Assembly (NCBI RefSeq): GCF_024266705.1
Contig: NZ_CP100756.1
Coordinates: forward strand, 2,046,001-2,110,000
Direction of reading: 5' to 3'
Length of the DNA stretch: 64,000 nt
DNA from: Natrinema gelatinilyticum
GTDB taxonomy: Archaea; Halobacteriota; Halobacteria; Halobacteriales; Natrialbaceae
This document shows, piece after piece, positions 1 through 8,318 of the stretch. The stretch's first letter is position 1; each line of letters opens with the position of its first letter. A model generated the notes under the pieces. That model was given only the letters and a program-made list of their open reading frames with translations. It was not told the origin of the DNA and made no database searches. Position numbers and translations under genes: made by a program.

Positions 1-2
1 GC

Positions 3-413
3 GAGGGTGTGACCGCCTGGCAGGCAGGCGCCGACGAACTCGATGTCGTGATCAACATCGGCCGCCTGCGGGCGGGCGCGGACGACACCGTCAGAACCGA
101 ACTCGAGGAACTGGTCGCGGCGGTACCGATTCCGGTCAAGGTGATCGTCGAGACCGCACTGCTGACGGACGCGGAGAAACGCCGCGCCTGCGAAGCCGCC
201 GCGGCCGCCGACGCGGCGATGGTCAAAACGTCGACGGGGTTCGAAGCGGGCGGTGCGACGGTCGACGACGTCGAGCTCATGAGCGAATACCTCCCGGTCA
301 AGGCGAGCGGCGGCATCGGTAGCTACGACGAGGCCATAGCCATGCTCGAGGCCGGTGCCGAACGGATCGGCGCGTCGAGCGGGGTGGCAATCCTCGAGGG
401 AGCGCCCGAGTAG
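3..413 (+). CDS. deoC: Deoxyribose-phosphate aldolase, 3' part (5' end outside window)
   Basis: Class I aldolase that interconverts 2-deoxyribose 5-phosphate with acetaldehyde and glyceraldehyde 3-phosphate in deoxynucleoside catabolism. The reading frame is open from base 3, so the N-terminal part lies outside the window. Visible DeoC landmarks are [33 protein letters not shown] (its Lys is the Schiff-base residue in the family) and VKASGGI, followed by the phosphate-binding Gly-rich end. It stops at TAG. The next gene starts 54 bases later on the same strand and is not obviously related. Confidence 0.95.
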   Translation, partial: EGVTAWQAGADELDVVINIGRLRAGADDTVRTELEELVAAVPIPVKVIVETALLTDAEKRRACEAAAAADAAMVKTSTGFEAGGATVDDVELMSEYLPVKASGGIGSYDEAIAMLEAGAERIGASSGVAILEGAPE

Positions 414-467
414 CCTGCGCAACGACAAATGTTTTGGTCGATCCAGAATCATTGATTACTAGGATCA

Positions 468-1952
468 ATGCTCGAGGGAATGCGAGCGCGGATACATGCG
501 CTCGCGAGACGGCTTCGGCGGCTTGAGCGACGGGAGCTCGACGCGTTCTTGCGGTGGATCGAGCACACGGGAAACCTTCTGCATATTTCGGTGCTGGTAT
601 TCGTCCCGCTTTTGATCGCGACGGTGACGTGGCTCGCGAACGTGACCGCGGTAATCTCGTTCCTGCTGTTTCCGCCGCTTGCCGCCGGGACGTACACCCT
701 CTTTTCCGACCCCGAAGGCAAGTACGCAACGCCCTGGAAATTCGTCGGCGGCATGACCGTCGGCGCCTGCTGTGGCTGGCTCGCCCTCGCGCTGACGACC
801 GCGGTCGGGCTGAACGGCGGCGGGATCAGTGCGTCCGGGGCCGCGCTCAGTGTGCTTTTCACCGGCGCCTGCACGTGGGCGCTGGATCTGGAGGAACCAG
901 GGGCGTTTTCGACCGCACTGCTCGTCCTCGTCACCGGGAACGCGCAGTTCGCGTACGTCCTCGGGATCGTCGTCTCGAGTTCGTTCGTCGCGGTTTCGTT
1001 CGTCGTCTGGCGGGCTCGCTTCTACGAGCAGCGTGCCAAGTACCTCTACGGGACGACCGGCGGGGACGATCACGTCCTCGTTCCGATGGAAAACGGCGAC
1101 GAGACGGTCGCCCGCTTCGCCGCGTCAATCGCGAGCGCACACGAAGCCGGAAAGGTCGTCCTCTTCGACGTCGTCGACGAGGCGGCGGCCGAGCGAGGTG
1201 CCGGCGAACAGACGGCGAATGACGAAGGCGATCGATCCGCCGCGAACCTCGAGACCAGCACGGGCACGGGCGCCGAGGCCGACGGCGGAGCCACGGCAAC
1301 TGCCGCGGAACGCGCGGCCAGCGACGTCGGGAATAGCCTCGAGTCCTTCGCGGCTGACCTCGAAGCTGCCTACGGTATCCCGTGTGAGGTCGTCGTCGCG
1401 GCGGACGGCGGCTTATCGGCGGGAATCGTCCTCGAGACCGCGCGCCGACAGAACTGCGACCTCATTGTCACGCCGTACGCCGAGGACGATCGCGGTGCCC
1501 TCTCGTCGTTTATCAGGGGGCTGTTCGACAGCGAAATCGACGTGATCGCGTTCCGCTCGAACGAGGGCCGCCGGCGGTGGCAACACAGTCTCGTGGCCGC
1601 CCGCGGTGCTGGTGACACCGCGCGTGCGATGCTGGACTTCGCGATCCGGGTGACGGAGACCGGCCGCACGATCAGCGTCTGTACCTGTATCGACAACGAA
1701 TCGCAACGGCGCACAGCCGAGAGCACGCTGGCGGATCTCGTCGATGCGTTCTCGGGCCGCTTCGAAACCCACGTCGCCAATGCGGCGGTCCAGACCTACC
1801 TCTCGCGGATCGCACCCCGGTACGACGTGCTCTTCGTCGGCTCGAGTACCGACCGGTCGGCCGCCTCGCGGTTCGTCTCGCCGCCGACGTTCAGAAAACT
1901 TCGCGACCTCGAGTCCGATGTCGCGATCGTCCACCGTGGTCGCCATCGCTAG
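468..1952 (+). CDS. HPP-type membrane protein fused to universal-stress domains
   Basis: A 494-residue protein. Residues about 38-180 form four or five hydrophobic helices of the HPP type (LLHISVLVFVPLLIATVTWL, then VGGMTVGACCGWLALAL and two more). Residues about 195-490 are cytoplasmic and look like two Usp-like alpha/beta units; the first opens with HVLVPMENGDETVARFAAS and the second follows RRRWQHSLVAARGAGDTAR. A low-complexity acidic insert sits near residues 245-285. HPP proteins are putative transporters and Usp domains bind nucleotides, so a stress- or nucleotide-sensing transporter is an inference. It opens a cluster containing a K+ channel and another Usp protein. Confidence 0.75.
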   Translation: MLEGMRARIHALARRLRRLERRELDAFLRWIEHTGNLLHISVLVFVPLLIATVTWLANVTAVISFLLFPPLAAGTYTLFSDPEGKYATPWKFVGGMTVGACCGWLALALTTAVGLNGGGISASGAALSVLFTGACTWALDLEEPGAFSTALLVLVTGNAQFAYVLGIVVSSSFVAVSFVVWRARFYEQRAKYLYGTTGGDDHVLVPMENGDETVARFAASIASAHEAGKVVLFDVVDEAAAERGAGEQTANDEGDRSAANLETSTGTGAEADGGATATAAERAASDVGNSLESFAADLEAAYGIPCEVVVAADGGLSAGIVLETARRQNCDLIVTPYAEDDRGALSSFIRGLFDSEIDVIAFRSNEGRRRWQHSLVAARGAGDTARAMLDFAIRVTETGRTISVCTCIDNESQRRTAESTLADLVDAFSGRFETHVANAAVQTYLSRIAPRYDVLFVGSSTDRSAASRFVSPPTFRKLRDLESDVAIVHRGRHR

Positions 1953-1981
1953 GCCGCAGTCTGCGGCGAGACGAACTGTGG

Positions 1982-3166
1982 TCACTCGCTCTCGAGAATT
2001 CGATCGACCAGGGCTGTTTCGTCGCTGCCCAGTGCCGATTGAACGAGCAGATGCCCGCCGAGTTGGGCCGGACTGATCACCGCATCCGCGCCGGCGCGCT
2101 CGAGTTTCTTGATGTTCTCGCGGTCGGTCGCGGCGGCGACGATGCGGGTGTCCGCCGCGAGTTGGCGCGCCGTGAGGACGGTCAGCGCGTCCTCGGCGTC
2201 GTGGTTCGTCGCGACGAGGATCGCGGCCGCACGATCGATTTTCGCGCGATGGAGTGGCTCCTCGTCGCTGGGATCGCCGGTGACGACAGCGATATCCCGG
2301 TCGGCGAGCATCGTTGCGGCATCGCGGTCGGTGGTAACCACGACGTATTCCCGGGCGCTGTCCGCGAGTTCGTCGACGATCGGTTCCGTCAGTTCGCCGT
2401 AGCCGAGCACGAGGATGTGCTCGTCGAGTAGCTGAAGTTGTGATTCTGTCATTTTTCCGAGCGTTTTCGAGATGCGGTCCTGGATCAGCGGGCCGACGAG
2501 CGCCCCGATGGCGATACCGAAGCTGGCGACCCCGAGGACGAGCACGGACATCGTAAACAGCATCCCCTCTATCGAGTTCGGGTTCGGGGTCACGTCGCCG
2601 TAGCCGACCGTACTCGAGGTGATCAGCGTGAAGTAGAACGCGTCGAGGATGGTGTCGATGCCGTCGAAGTGGTCCCTGAGTGTGTAGCCGCCGATGGTGC
2701 CGTAGAGTTGGACCCCGACGAGCGCCGCCCCGGCCGCAATCTGGGTCGTGGTGAGCGAGAGCGGCTTGTCGAACCGGTCGTATGTCAGCAACAGGAGCGG
2801 GATGGAAACGATGGAGAGGACGACCAGCGGAAACGAGTACGGACTCGACTGGAGGAGTCCCTGTGCCGCGGTTAACGGAAGTAACACCAGCGTCGCCCAC
2901 CACCCGGCACGGAGTCCGCGTCGGAGCGCAAGTGCGCTGCCGACCATCGTAAATCCGGTGAGTGCTCCGGTGAAGGCGGCGGCGCTTTGGATCGCTTCGG
3001 GGACGTACCCGTGGAGCGGACCGGGGTTCGGATTCCAGATATTCAAAACCGCGGTGGCGACAGACAGCAACGCGACCAGCAGGACGAGAATGACGGTCGC
3101 ACGCGTCGTGAGGACTCGCCGCCAGTTCTCGGGTAGTCGTTCGCGGAGTGACTGGTCGCCGACCAT
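1982..3166 (-). CDS. Potassium channel with TrkA-N (RCK) domain
   Basis: A 394-residue ion channel subunit. Several N-terminal helices precede a pore loop with the K+ selectivity filter TVGYGD (context ITSSTVGYGDVTPN). After the last helix the chain enters an RCK/TrkA-N Rossmann fold beginning HILVLGYGELTEPIVDEL, which should bind NAD(H) or another nucleotide and gate the pore. No TrkA-C domain follows, so it is a half-RCK protein. Two neighbouring genes encode membrane proteins with TrkA-C-like ends. An ATG at 3164-3166 is preferred over a GTG two codons upstream. It is convergent with the HPP-Usp gene. Confidence 0.9.
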   Translation of the reverse strand: MVGDQSLRERLPENWRRVLTTRATVILVLLVALLSVATAVLNIWNPNPGPLHGYVPEAIQSAAAFTGALTGFTMVGSALALRRGLRAGWWATLVLLPLTAAQGLLQSSPYSFPLVVLSIVSIPLLLLTYDRFDKPLSLTTTQIAAGAALVGVQLYGTIGGYTLRDHFDGIDTILDAFYFTLITSSTVGYGDVTPNPNSIEGMLFTMSVLVLGVASFGIAIGALVGPLIQDRISKTLGKMTESQLQLLDEHILVLGYGELTEPIVDELADSAREYVVVTTDRDAATMLADRDIAVVTGDPSDEEPLHRAKIDRAAAILVATNHDAEDALTVLTARQLAADTRIVAAATDRENIKKLERAGADAVISPAQLGGHLLVQSALGSDETALVDRILESE

Positions 3167-3280
3167 ACACACCGCTCAGCGACGGTGTTAGTTAAACGTC
3201 ATCGTCTTCATCCGCTGACGGGCACCCACCGCCTCCCGATCGGCGGCCGAAGCGTCTCGAACGACGGTCATCGAACGTGG

Positions 3281-3688
3281 TTAGCGAACGACGGTTACGG
3301 GTACCGGCGAGTGCTCGAATACCTTGTCCGCGACGTTGCCGACGAACAGGCGATCGATCATGTCGCCCCCGTGGCTGCCCATCACGACCGCGTCGTAGTC
3401 GGCCGCGCGACGGACGATCGCCCGTGCCGGCCGGTCGATGGCGATGGCGGTGTCTATCTCCGCGTCGTGGTCGGCAGCCAGCTCGCGGGCTCGGTCGAAG
3501 ACCGACTCGGCGCGCTCTTTCGCCGCCGATTCGATGACCTCCTCGAAGGCGATACTCATCGCTTCGCCCATCATGACGGACGGCTCGCCGACCACGGTGA
3601 CGACGGTGACCGATGCGCCGGGATGGTTCTCGAGTGCGTGTTCGGACATCTCCGAGCCGTCCATCGGCACGAGAACGCACGAGAGCAT
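3281..3688 (-). CDS. Universal stress protein UspA family
   Basis: A 135-residue single Usp domain. The N-terminal strand CVLVPMDGSEMSEHAL and the C-terminal nucleotide-binding signature GSHGG...GNVADKVFEHSPVPV (G-2x-G-9x-G pattern) are both present, as expected for the ATP-binding subgroup. Members are small cytosolic dimers whose role is usually stress adaptation. I chose ATG at 3686-3688 over a GTG two codons upstream because the first beta strand then starts at residue 3. It lies between the K+ channel and the paired TrkA-C-like membrane proteins, suggesting shared control. Confidence 0.9.
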   Translation of the reverse strand: MLSCVLVPMDGSEMSEHALENHPGASVTVVTVVGEPSVMMGEAMSIAFEEVIESAAKERAESVFDRARELAADHDAEIDTAIAIDRPARAIVRRAADYDAVVMGSHGGDMIDRLFVGNVADKVFEHSPVPVTVVR

Positions 3689-3877
3689 ACCCACGCTTCG
3701 ACGGTCGTCCGGTCAAATCCACTCCACCGACCGATTCCGAGGTCGCTGACGGCTCCGACCGACCCTATCGGCCGCGGCCCGCGAACGGGCGGTCCCCTTC
3801 GACCCGACGACCCGCACCCGGTGGTCCCCGACCGGGGCAGCGGTGAACCTTTAACGATTCCGCCCGACCGGCCCATC

Positions 3878-5149
3878 ATGCAATCGCTTCCGGTCGAAGT
3901 ACTGCTCGGCATCTATCTCGGGCTCTTGACCGGTATCGTCCCCGCGTTCGTCGCCGGCTCACTGGGCTTTCTCGTCCGATACTTCACCGGCGTTACGCTG
4001 CCGGGATTCGGTGTCGTCGTCCTCGCACTCTCGATCGCCAGCGTCCAGGGCGGTTTGCTCGGCCTCGTCGAGCCCACTATCGCTCAGTCGCCGCGGCTGC
4101 TCGTCGCCGTGCTGGTCGTCCTCATGCTCGCGCTCTACGCCCACAATCAGGGCGACAAACTCGGGGCCGAACTCCCCCGCAGACTCTCGTTCACCTCTCT
4201 CAGACAACGAACTCTCTCTGCCGACGTGGTCGAACTCGTCGGCTCGGTCGGCCAGGTGACGGTCAGACCCGCCGGCGAAATCCGTGACATGGAGGGGTAT
4301 CCACCGCTGTCGCCCGACATCCGACAGACCATCGAGGCGGGTTCGTGGCGACTGCCGGCCGATCTCCCGATCTCGGAACTCGAGTCTCGCCTCGAGGAAC
4401 GGCTGCGAACCGATCACGATCTCGCGGACGTCGACATCACCATCAGCGAACGAGCGCGAGCGTCGATCGCCGCGGCACCGCCATCCGGAACGCTCTCGCG
4501 GCGCGTATCGGCGGGCCAGCGTGCCGTCTCGCTCGCGACGGTGGTTCCGACGGGGCTGGCTCCCGGCGACAGGGTGACGGTCAGGTCAGGCGAACGTTCG
4601 ATCCCGGGGACGGTCCTGAGCGTCCGGACCGAGGTCGACGACGAACACGATGCGGCCGCGGTCCCTGACGACTTCGTGACCGACGACCCGGCGGCGACCG
4701 ACGGTGGCGAAGACGTCGAGTCCGTGGTCCCGTCGTCGAAACCCACCGTCGGGACCGCTGGCGGACCCGGGCGCGTCACCCTCACGGTCGCTCGACAGGA
4801 GGTAAAATCGATCCTCGAGACCGCCTCACCGCGGCTCGTCGTGCGTTCGCGTGGGACCAGCCCCGAGTTCGAGGCGTTCGCGCTCGTGAAACGCGACGGG
4901 AACGCCATCCGTCGGCTCACCGTCGGTCCGACCGGAGAGGAGACTGACGCCGCGGAACTCGACGAGTCCGACCCGTCGGCGGACGTAACGATCCTCGCGG
5001 TACGACGGCAGGGCAGCGAAACCGGCGGCCGGCGTCACGGCTGGGTGTTCGGACCCGGCATCGAGCGCCGCCTCGAGGCGGGCGACGAGGCGTTCGTCGC
5101 TGGACCGGCGGAAGCGACCGAAGCGTTCGTGGAGGCGCTCGCCCGATGA
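3878..5149 (+). CDS. Membrane protein with C-terminal TrkA-C-like domain (first of a tandem pair)
   Basis: A 423-residue protein. Three hydrophobic helices occupy residues about 5-100 (VLLGIYLGLLTGIVPAFVAG, then FGVVVLALSIASV and LLVAVLVVLMLALYA). A long cytoplasmic region follows, ending in an RCK_C/TrkA-C-like domain (FALVKRDGNAIRRLTVG to DEAFVAGPAEATEAF). Such domains bind small ligands and regulate K+ transport. The open frame runs back to 3185, but ATG 3878 gives a clean membrane start and the upstream part is antisense to the Usp gene. The next gene has the same architecture. No pore motif is seen, so it is more likely a regulator or partner than a channel. Confidence 0.75.
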   Translation: MQSLPVEVLLGIYLGLLTGIVPAFVAGSLGFLVRYFTGVTLPGFGVVVLALSIASVQGGLLGLVEPTIAQSPRLLVAVLVVLMLALYAHNQGDKLGAELPRRLSFTSLRQRTLSADVVELVGSVGQVTVRPAGEIRDMEGYPPLSPDIRQTIEAGSWRLPADLPISELESRLEERLRTDHDLADVDITISERARASIAAAPPSGTLSRRVSAGQRAVSLATVVPTGLAPGDRVTVRSGERSIPGTVLSVRTEVDDEHDAAAVPDDFVTDDPAATDGGEDVESVVPSSKPTVGTAGGPGRVTLTVARQEVKSILETASPRLVVRSRGTSPEFEAFALVKRDGNAIRRLTVGPTGEETDAAELDESDPSADVTILAVRRQGSETGGRRHGWVFGPGIERRLEAGDEAFVAGPAEATEAFVEALAR

Positions 5150-5291
5150 GCCGCCCCACCACCGATCGCTGTTCAATGGTCCGCCCCATCTCTGGCGTGG
5201 TACGGGCAGTTCGACCCATCTCTGGCACGGCACTGGCTATTCGATCCGTTACCACGGCTCGCGGCCGCCCGCGTCTGGGAGGTGCTGTCCC

Positions 5292-6566
5292 GTGGTAGCC
5301 CTCCCGGTCGCCCAAGTGGTTTCTACCGAGACACTGCTCCAGGCGCTCGTTCGGATCGTCGGGTTCGCTCTGCTCGCGAGCGGAACGGCGGCTGCTGCGG
5401 CGTTTACGTACCGCTGGTACAGCGCGGACGAAATCCCAGAAGGTGTCGCAGTGCTGACCGGTGCGACGATCGTCGCGCTCTGGCTGAACACGCAGACCGC
5501 ACTGCAGCGGGCGATCATCGGCGATACCGGGCTTCTCGAGCCTCGAACCGCGGTCTACACCGTCGCCACGTTCGTCGTCAGTGCAATCGCCGCCGACGCC
5601 GGTCGCTGGGTGGGCGATTTCGTGGCCCGCGACGTGTTCGCGGTTGCCTCCCCGCGGACGATCACCGAGGTTACGCAACTCGTTCGCGCGGCCGGCCGCG
5701 TCGTCACCGTCGAGCTCCCCGACGAAATCGGCGACATCGACGGCTACGACCCGGTCGACGAATCGGCGAAGGCCGAACTCGAGGGGGAGACGTTTCTCTT
5801 TCCACGCCGGCTCACCCGCGAGGAACTCCGCGAGCGGTTTGTCGCTCGCCTCGAGCGCGACCACGGGATCGGCCACGTCGACGTCGACCTCGCCGCCAAC
5901 GGGACGATCGACTACCTCGCGGTGGGGAGCCGACCGGCGGGAATCGGCCCGACACTCGCGCCGGGGACCGTGGCGATCGCGCTCGAGGCCGATCCCGCGG
6001 CCGACGCCAGCCCAGGCGATGCGGTTCGCATCTGGCTGCGGGACGGGGACGCGACGCGACGGGTCGCCGGCGGTGAACTCCGTGCGACCGCGGGCGACGT
6101 CGCGACCGTCGCGCTGGATGCCGACGCCGCGAGCGACCTCGAGTCGGGCGGCGACTACCGACTCGTGACGCTGCCGGGCAGTCACGATGCCGAACGGGAT
6201 CTCGTCTCCGTGCTCCGGGCGGCCGACGAGACGGTGACGACCGTCTCCGTCGAGCCCAACGATCTGCTCGCGGGGATGACGGTCGACTCGCTGCCCGTCC
6301 TGGTGCTCGCACTCGAACGCGCAGTCGACGACGGCGACGGTAGCGACGAGTCCCTCGCGTTGCCGGCCGGCAACGTTCGACTCGCGGTCGGGGACGTAGC
6401 CTACGTCCTCGGTCGCCCGGACACGCTGCGTCGGGTGACCGACCGGACCGTCGCCCGGACGGTAGACGGGAGCCACGGACAGACCGAGGACGGGGACGAG
6501 AACGCTGAGCGGAATCGGACGGCGCCCGACGAACGTCGGACCCGAGACCGAGAGGCCGAGCATTGA
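5292..6566 (+). CDS. Membrane protein with C-terminal TrkA-C-like domain (second of the pair)
   Basis: A 424-residue protein similar in layout to the preceding gene: three N-terminal hydrophobic stretches (LLQALVRIVGFALLASGTAA, VAVLTGATIVALWL, VYTVATFVVSAIAA), a cytoplasmic middle part and a TrkA-C-like C-terminus ending PAGNVRLAVGDVAYVLGRPD, then a charged tail. The start is a GTG at 5292, 142 bases after the upstream stop; no better start is visible. The two proteins are divergent in sequence, as expected of old duplicates or a heterodimer. A role in regulating K+ flux by the nearby channel is inferred from context only. Confidence 0.7.
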   Translation: MVALPVAQVVSTETLLQALVRIVGFALLASGTAAAAAFTYRWYSADEIPEGVAVLTGATIVALWLNTQTALQRAIIGDTGLLEPRTAVYTVATFVVSAIAADAGRWVGDFVARDVFAVASPRTITEVTQLVRAAGRVVTVELPDEIGDIDGYDPVDESAKAELEGETFLFPRRLTREELRERFVARLERDHGIGHVDVDLAANGTIDYLAVGSRPAGIGPTLAPGTVAIALEADPAADASPGDAVRIWLRDGDATRRVAGGELRATAGDVATVALDADAASDLESGGDYRLVTLPGSHDAERDLVSVLRAADETVTTVSVEPNDLLAGMTVDSLPVLVLALERAVDDGDGSDESLALPAGNVRLAVGDVAYVLGRPDTLRRVTDRTVARTVDGSHGQTEDGDENAERNRTAPDERRTRDREAEH

Positions 6567-6642
6567 CCGGGAGGTCGCACAGCCGAGTGAACGCGGCCTC
6601 GGGAGCGGTAGCTACTTGCCGTCGGCAGCGATAGCGCCAGGT

Positions 6643-6927
6643 ATGCCTACGGACTGGAAACTGTTCGCCGACCTCGCCGAACGTGCCGGTAACAAACAGG
6701 TGACCGTCGACGCCTCGGCCGGTGATACGGTCGGAGACGCCCTTGAACAGTTGCTCGACGACGCGCCCGCTCTCGAGGACCGCGTCCTCGATGACGACGG
6801 TGAACTGCGGTCGCAGATCAACGTGCTTCGCAACGGAACCAACGTCCTGGTCGAAGCGGAGGGGTTGGAAACGGAACTCGACGGAGACGACGAACTGGCG
6901 CTGTTCCCGCCAGTCAGCGGGGGCTAA
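6643..6927 (+). CDS. samp1: Ubiquitin-like small archaeal modifier protein SAMP1 / MoaD-like
   Basis: A 94-residue beta-grasp protein that closely matches the haloarchaeal SAMP1 pattern: an N-terminal WKLFADLAERAG, a middle INVLRNGTNV and the C-terminal FPPVSGG. The terminal Gly-Gly is the residue pair adenylated by the E1-like UbaA and then joined to lysines of target proteins or used as thiocarboxylate sulfur carrier for molybdopterin. The open frame extends 9 codons upstream, but ATG 6643 gives the usual family N-terminus. A molybdoenzyme of the sulfite oxidase type is also present in the window (45.4-46.7 kb). Confidence 0.92.
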   Translation: MPTDWKLFADLAERAGNKQVTVDASAGDTVGDALEQLLDDAPALEDRVLDDDGELRSQINVLRNGTNVLVEAEGLETELDGDDELALFPPVSGG

Positions 6928-6980
6928 ACTCGTGTCATCGGGACCGCCGGTCTCGGGCCTCTCGAGCCGTCCGGTCGCCC

Positions 6981-7943
6981 CTACCGATCCAGACCCGATC
7001 GCACGTTCGTCAGGTCGATTCCCAGCACGAAATCCGGTTCCTCAGAGAGTTCGGCTCCGGTCGCGGCGGCGTCGGTGACGAACCGGGCCGTTTCCGGGAT
7101 CGCGACGCGGGTCGCATCGGCCCCCAGGGCGGCCGCGTCTCGAGCGATCGCGGCGAACAGCGAGCGGGCGGCGTCGACGTCCGTCCACGCGCCGAGTCCG
7201 TATTCGGCCCATGTCTCCGTCTCTGCGGGCCCGTCACCGCCGTCGGTCGTCCGTTCGACGGTCCGGGTTCTGTAGGCAGCGCCCGCGAGCCCGTCGTCGC
7301 TCTCGACCGCAAACACGGCCGTCTGATCGGCCAATCGGTCGAAATCGCGTCGCGTGAGTTCCCGGACGGCCCACGATTCCTCGGGTGCGAGCCCCAGTCC
7401 GTCGAGATGGTCGCGCGCGCCGCTATGGGTCCAGTACCGCCAGGCCGCCGTCGGATCGCTCGAGACGCGACACGAATCCGGCCCGTCGGCGTCCGGATCG
7501 GGATTCGGATGGGCGAACCGGAACTCGGTGATCGGGCCGAAGCCGCTCGCCCGCGCCACGCCGAGGGACCCCGCGTTCCACGAGAAAACCATGATCCGAC
7601 CGACGGTCGCACCCTGTTCGCGTCCCCACTCGAACGTCGCGTCGTTCAGCCGACGGCTTACCCCCCGCCGGCGGAATTCCGCGGCGACGCGCATCCCCTG
7701 GAACCACGCCTCGTCCGGCGAGAGCATCACGCCCTGGACGATGCCCGCGACCTCGCCGTCGACCTCCGCGAGGAAGGTCTTCTTTCCCGTCTCGGTGGGT
7801 TTCTCGAGCCACTCGTGGTAGATTCGCGGAATGTAGTCGCCGCCCCGATCCGACCAGATGTCGCTCGTGAAGGCGGTGACGGCCTCGTAATCGTCGTGTG
7901 TCGCGCGGCGGATTTCGATGGAGGGTTCGGCGTCAGGTGACAT
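6981..7943 (-). CDS. GNAT-family N-acetyltransferase
   Basis: A 320-residue protein. The N-terminal half is a GNAT domain: IEIRRATHDDYEAV at the start, then the acetyl-CoA binding motif A around MRVAAEFRRRGVSRRLNDA (R-x-x-G-x-S). The C-terminal half resembles a second, degenerate GNAT-like fold without the motif. The substrate cannot be deduced. It is convergent with SAMP1 (53 bases between stops) and has a free upstream region of about 200 bases, so it is probably transcribed alone. Confidence 0.85.
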   Translation of the reverse strand: MSPDAEPSIEIRRATHDDYEAVTAFTSDIWSDRGGDYIPRIYHEWLEKPTETGKKTFLAEVDGEVAGIVQGVMLSPDEAWFQGMRVAAEFRRRGVSRRLNDATFEWGREQGATVGRIMVFSWNAGSLGVARASGFGPITEFRFAHPNPDPDADGPDSCRVSSDPTAAWRYWTHSGARDHLDGLGLAPEESWAVRELTRRDFDRLADQTAVFAVESDDGLAGAAYRTRTVERTTDGGDGPAETETWAEYGLGAWTDVDAARSLFAAIARDAAALGADATRVAIPETARFVTDAAATGAELSEEPDFVLGIDLTNVRSGLDR

Positions 7944-8123
7944 CGTCCGTGATACAGTCCTCTCTCACGGTACCACACGGTGAAAGCCCTTCGTCGAATC
8001 GATGGCAGCTCTCGCGGAGTGCGCCGTTCGTGAGCATCGTTTTCGCGGCCCCTCGGACAGGTCCGGGCGGTGACGTCGGGCGATGGTGGGTTCGGCCCGC
8101 ACACACGCACCATCCACAGATTC

Positions 8124-8131
8124 TTATAAAA
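8124..8131 (+). promoter_or_regulatory. TATA box of the 35-residue membrane peptide gene
   Basis: TTATAAAA in an AT-rich patch, centred about 23 bases before the ATG at 8151. That spacing places the transcription start at or next to the start codon, the leaderless arrangement common in haloarchaea. Confidence 0.6.
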
Positions 8132-8150
8132 GAAGAAACACTATTCAGAT

Positions 8151-8258
8151 ATGGAACTGTTCGAACTCGTCGTCCTGGTTCTAACGAGTATCCTCGCGTA
8201 CAGGCTCATCGAAGCAATGTACGAGGGGGTGCGAGGATACGTCAGCACCAGACGCTGA
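8151..8258 (+). CDS. Small membrane peptide, 35 residues
   Basis: ATG to TGA frame of 36 codons: an N-terminal MELFELVVLVLTSILAYRLI that is one hydrophobic helix, followed by EAMYEGVRGYVSTRR, a short amphipathic and basic tail. The helix with a basic C-terminal end predicts an N-out/C-in single-pass peptide. A good TATA box lies upstream at leaderless spacing, and nothing else occupies this gap between the acetyltransferase and gatD. I do not recognise a family. Small hydrophobic proteins of this kind often modulate a membrane complex, but that is only a possibility here. Confidence 0.55.
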   Translation: MELFELVVLVLTSILAYRLIEAMYEGVRGYVSTRR

Positions 8259-8318
8259 ACGCGGACGACAGCATCCGGTGCCGAAAGCGGGTTTTTCGTG
8301 CCGGTGTTCCCTGGAATC

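Noticed and set aside
3185-3877. Upstream extension of the first TrkA-C-like gene (open frame from 3185)
   Set aside because: The stretch is antisense to the Usp gene and lacks the membrane start; ATG 3878 begins directly at the first helix.
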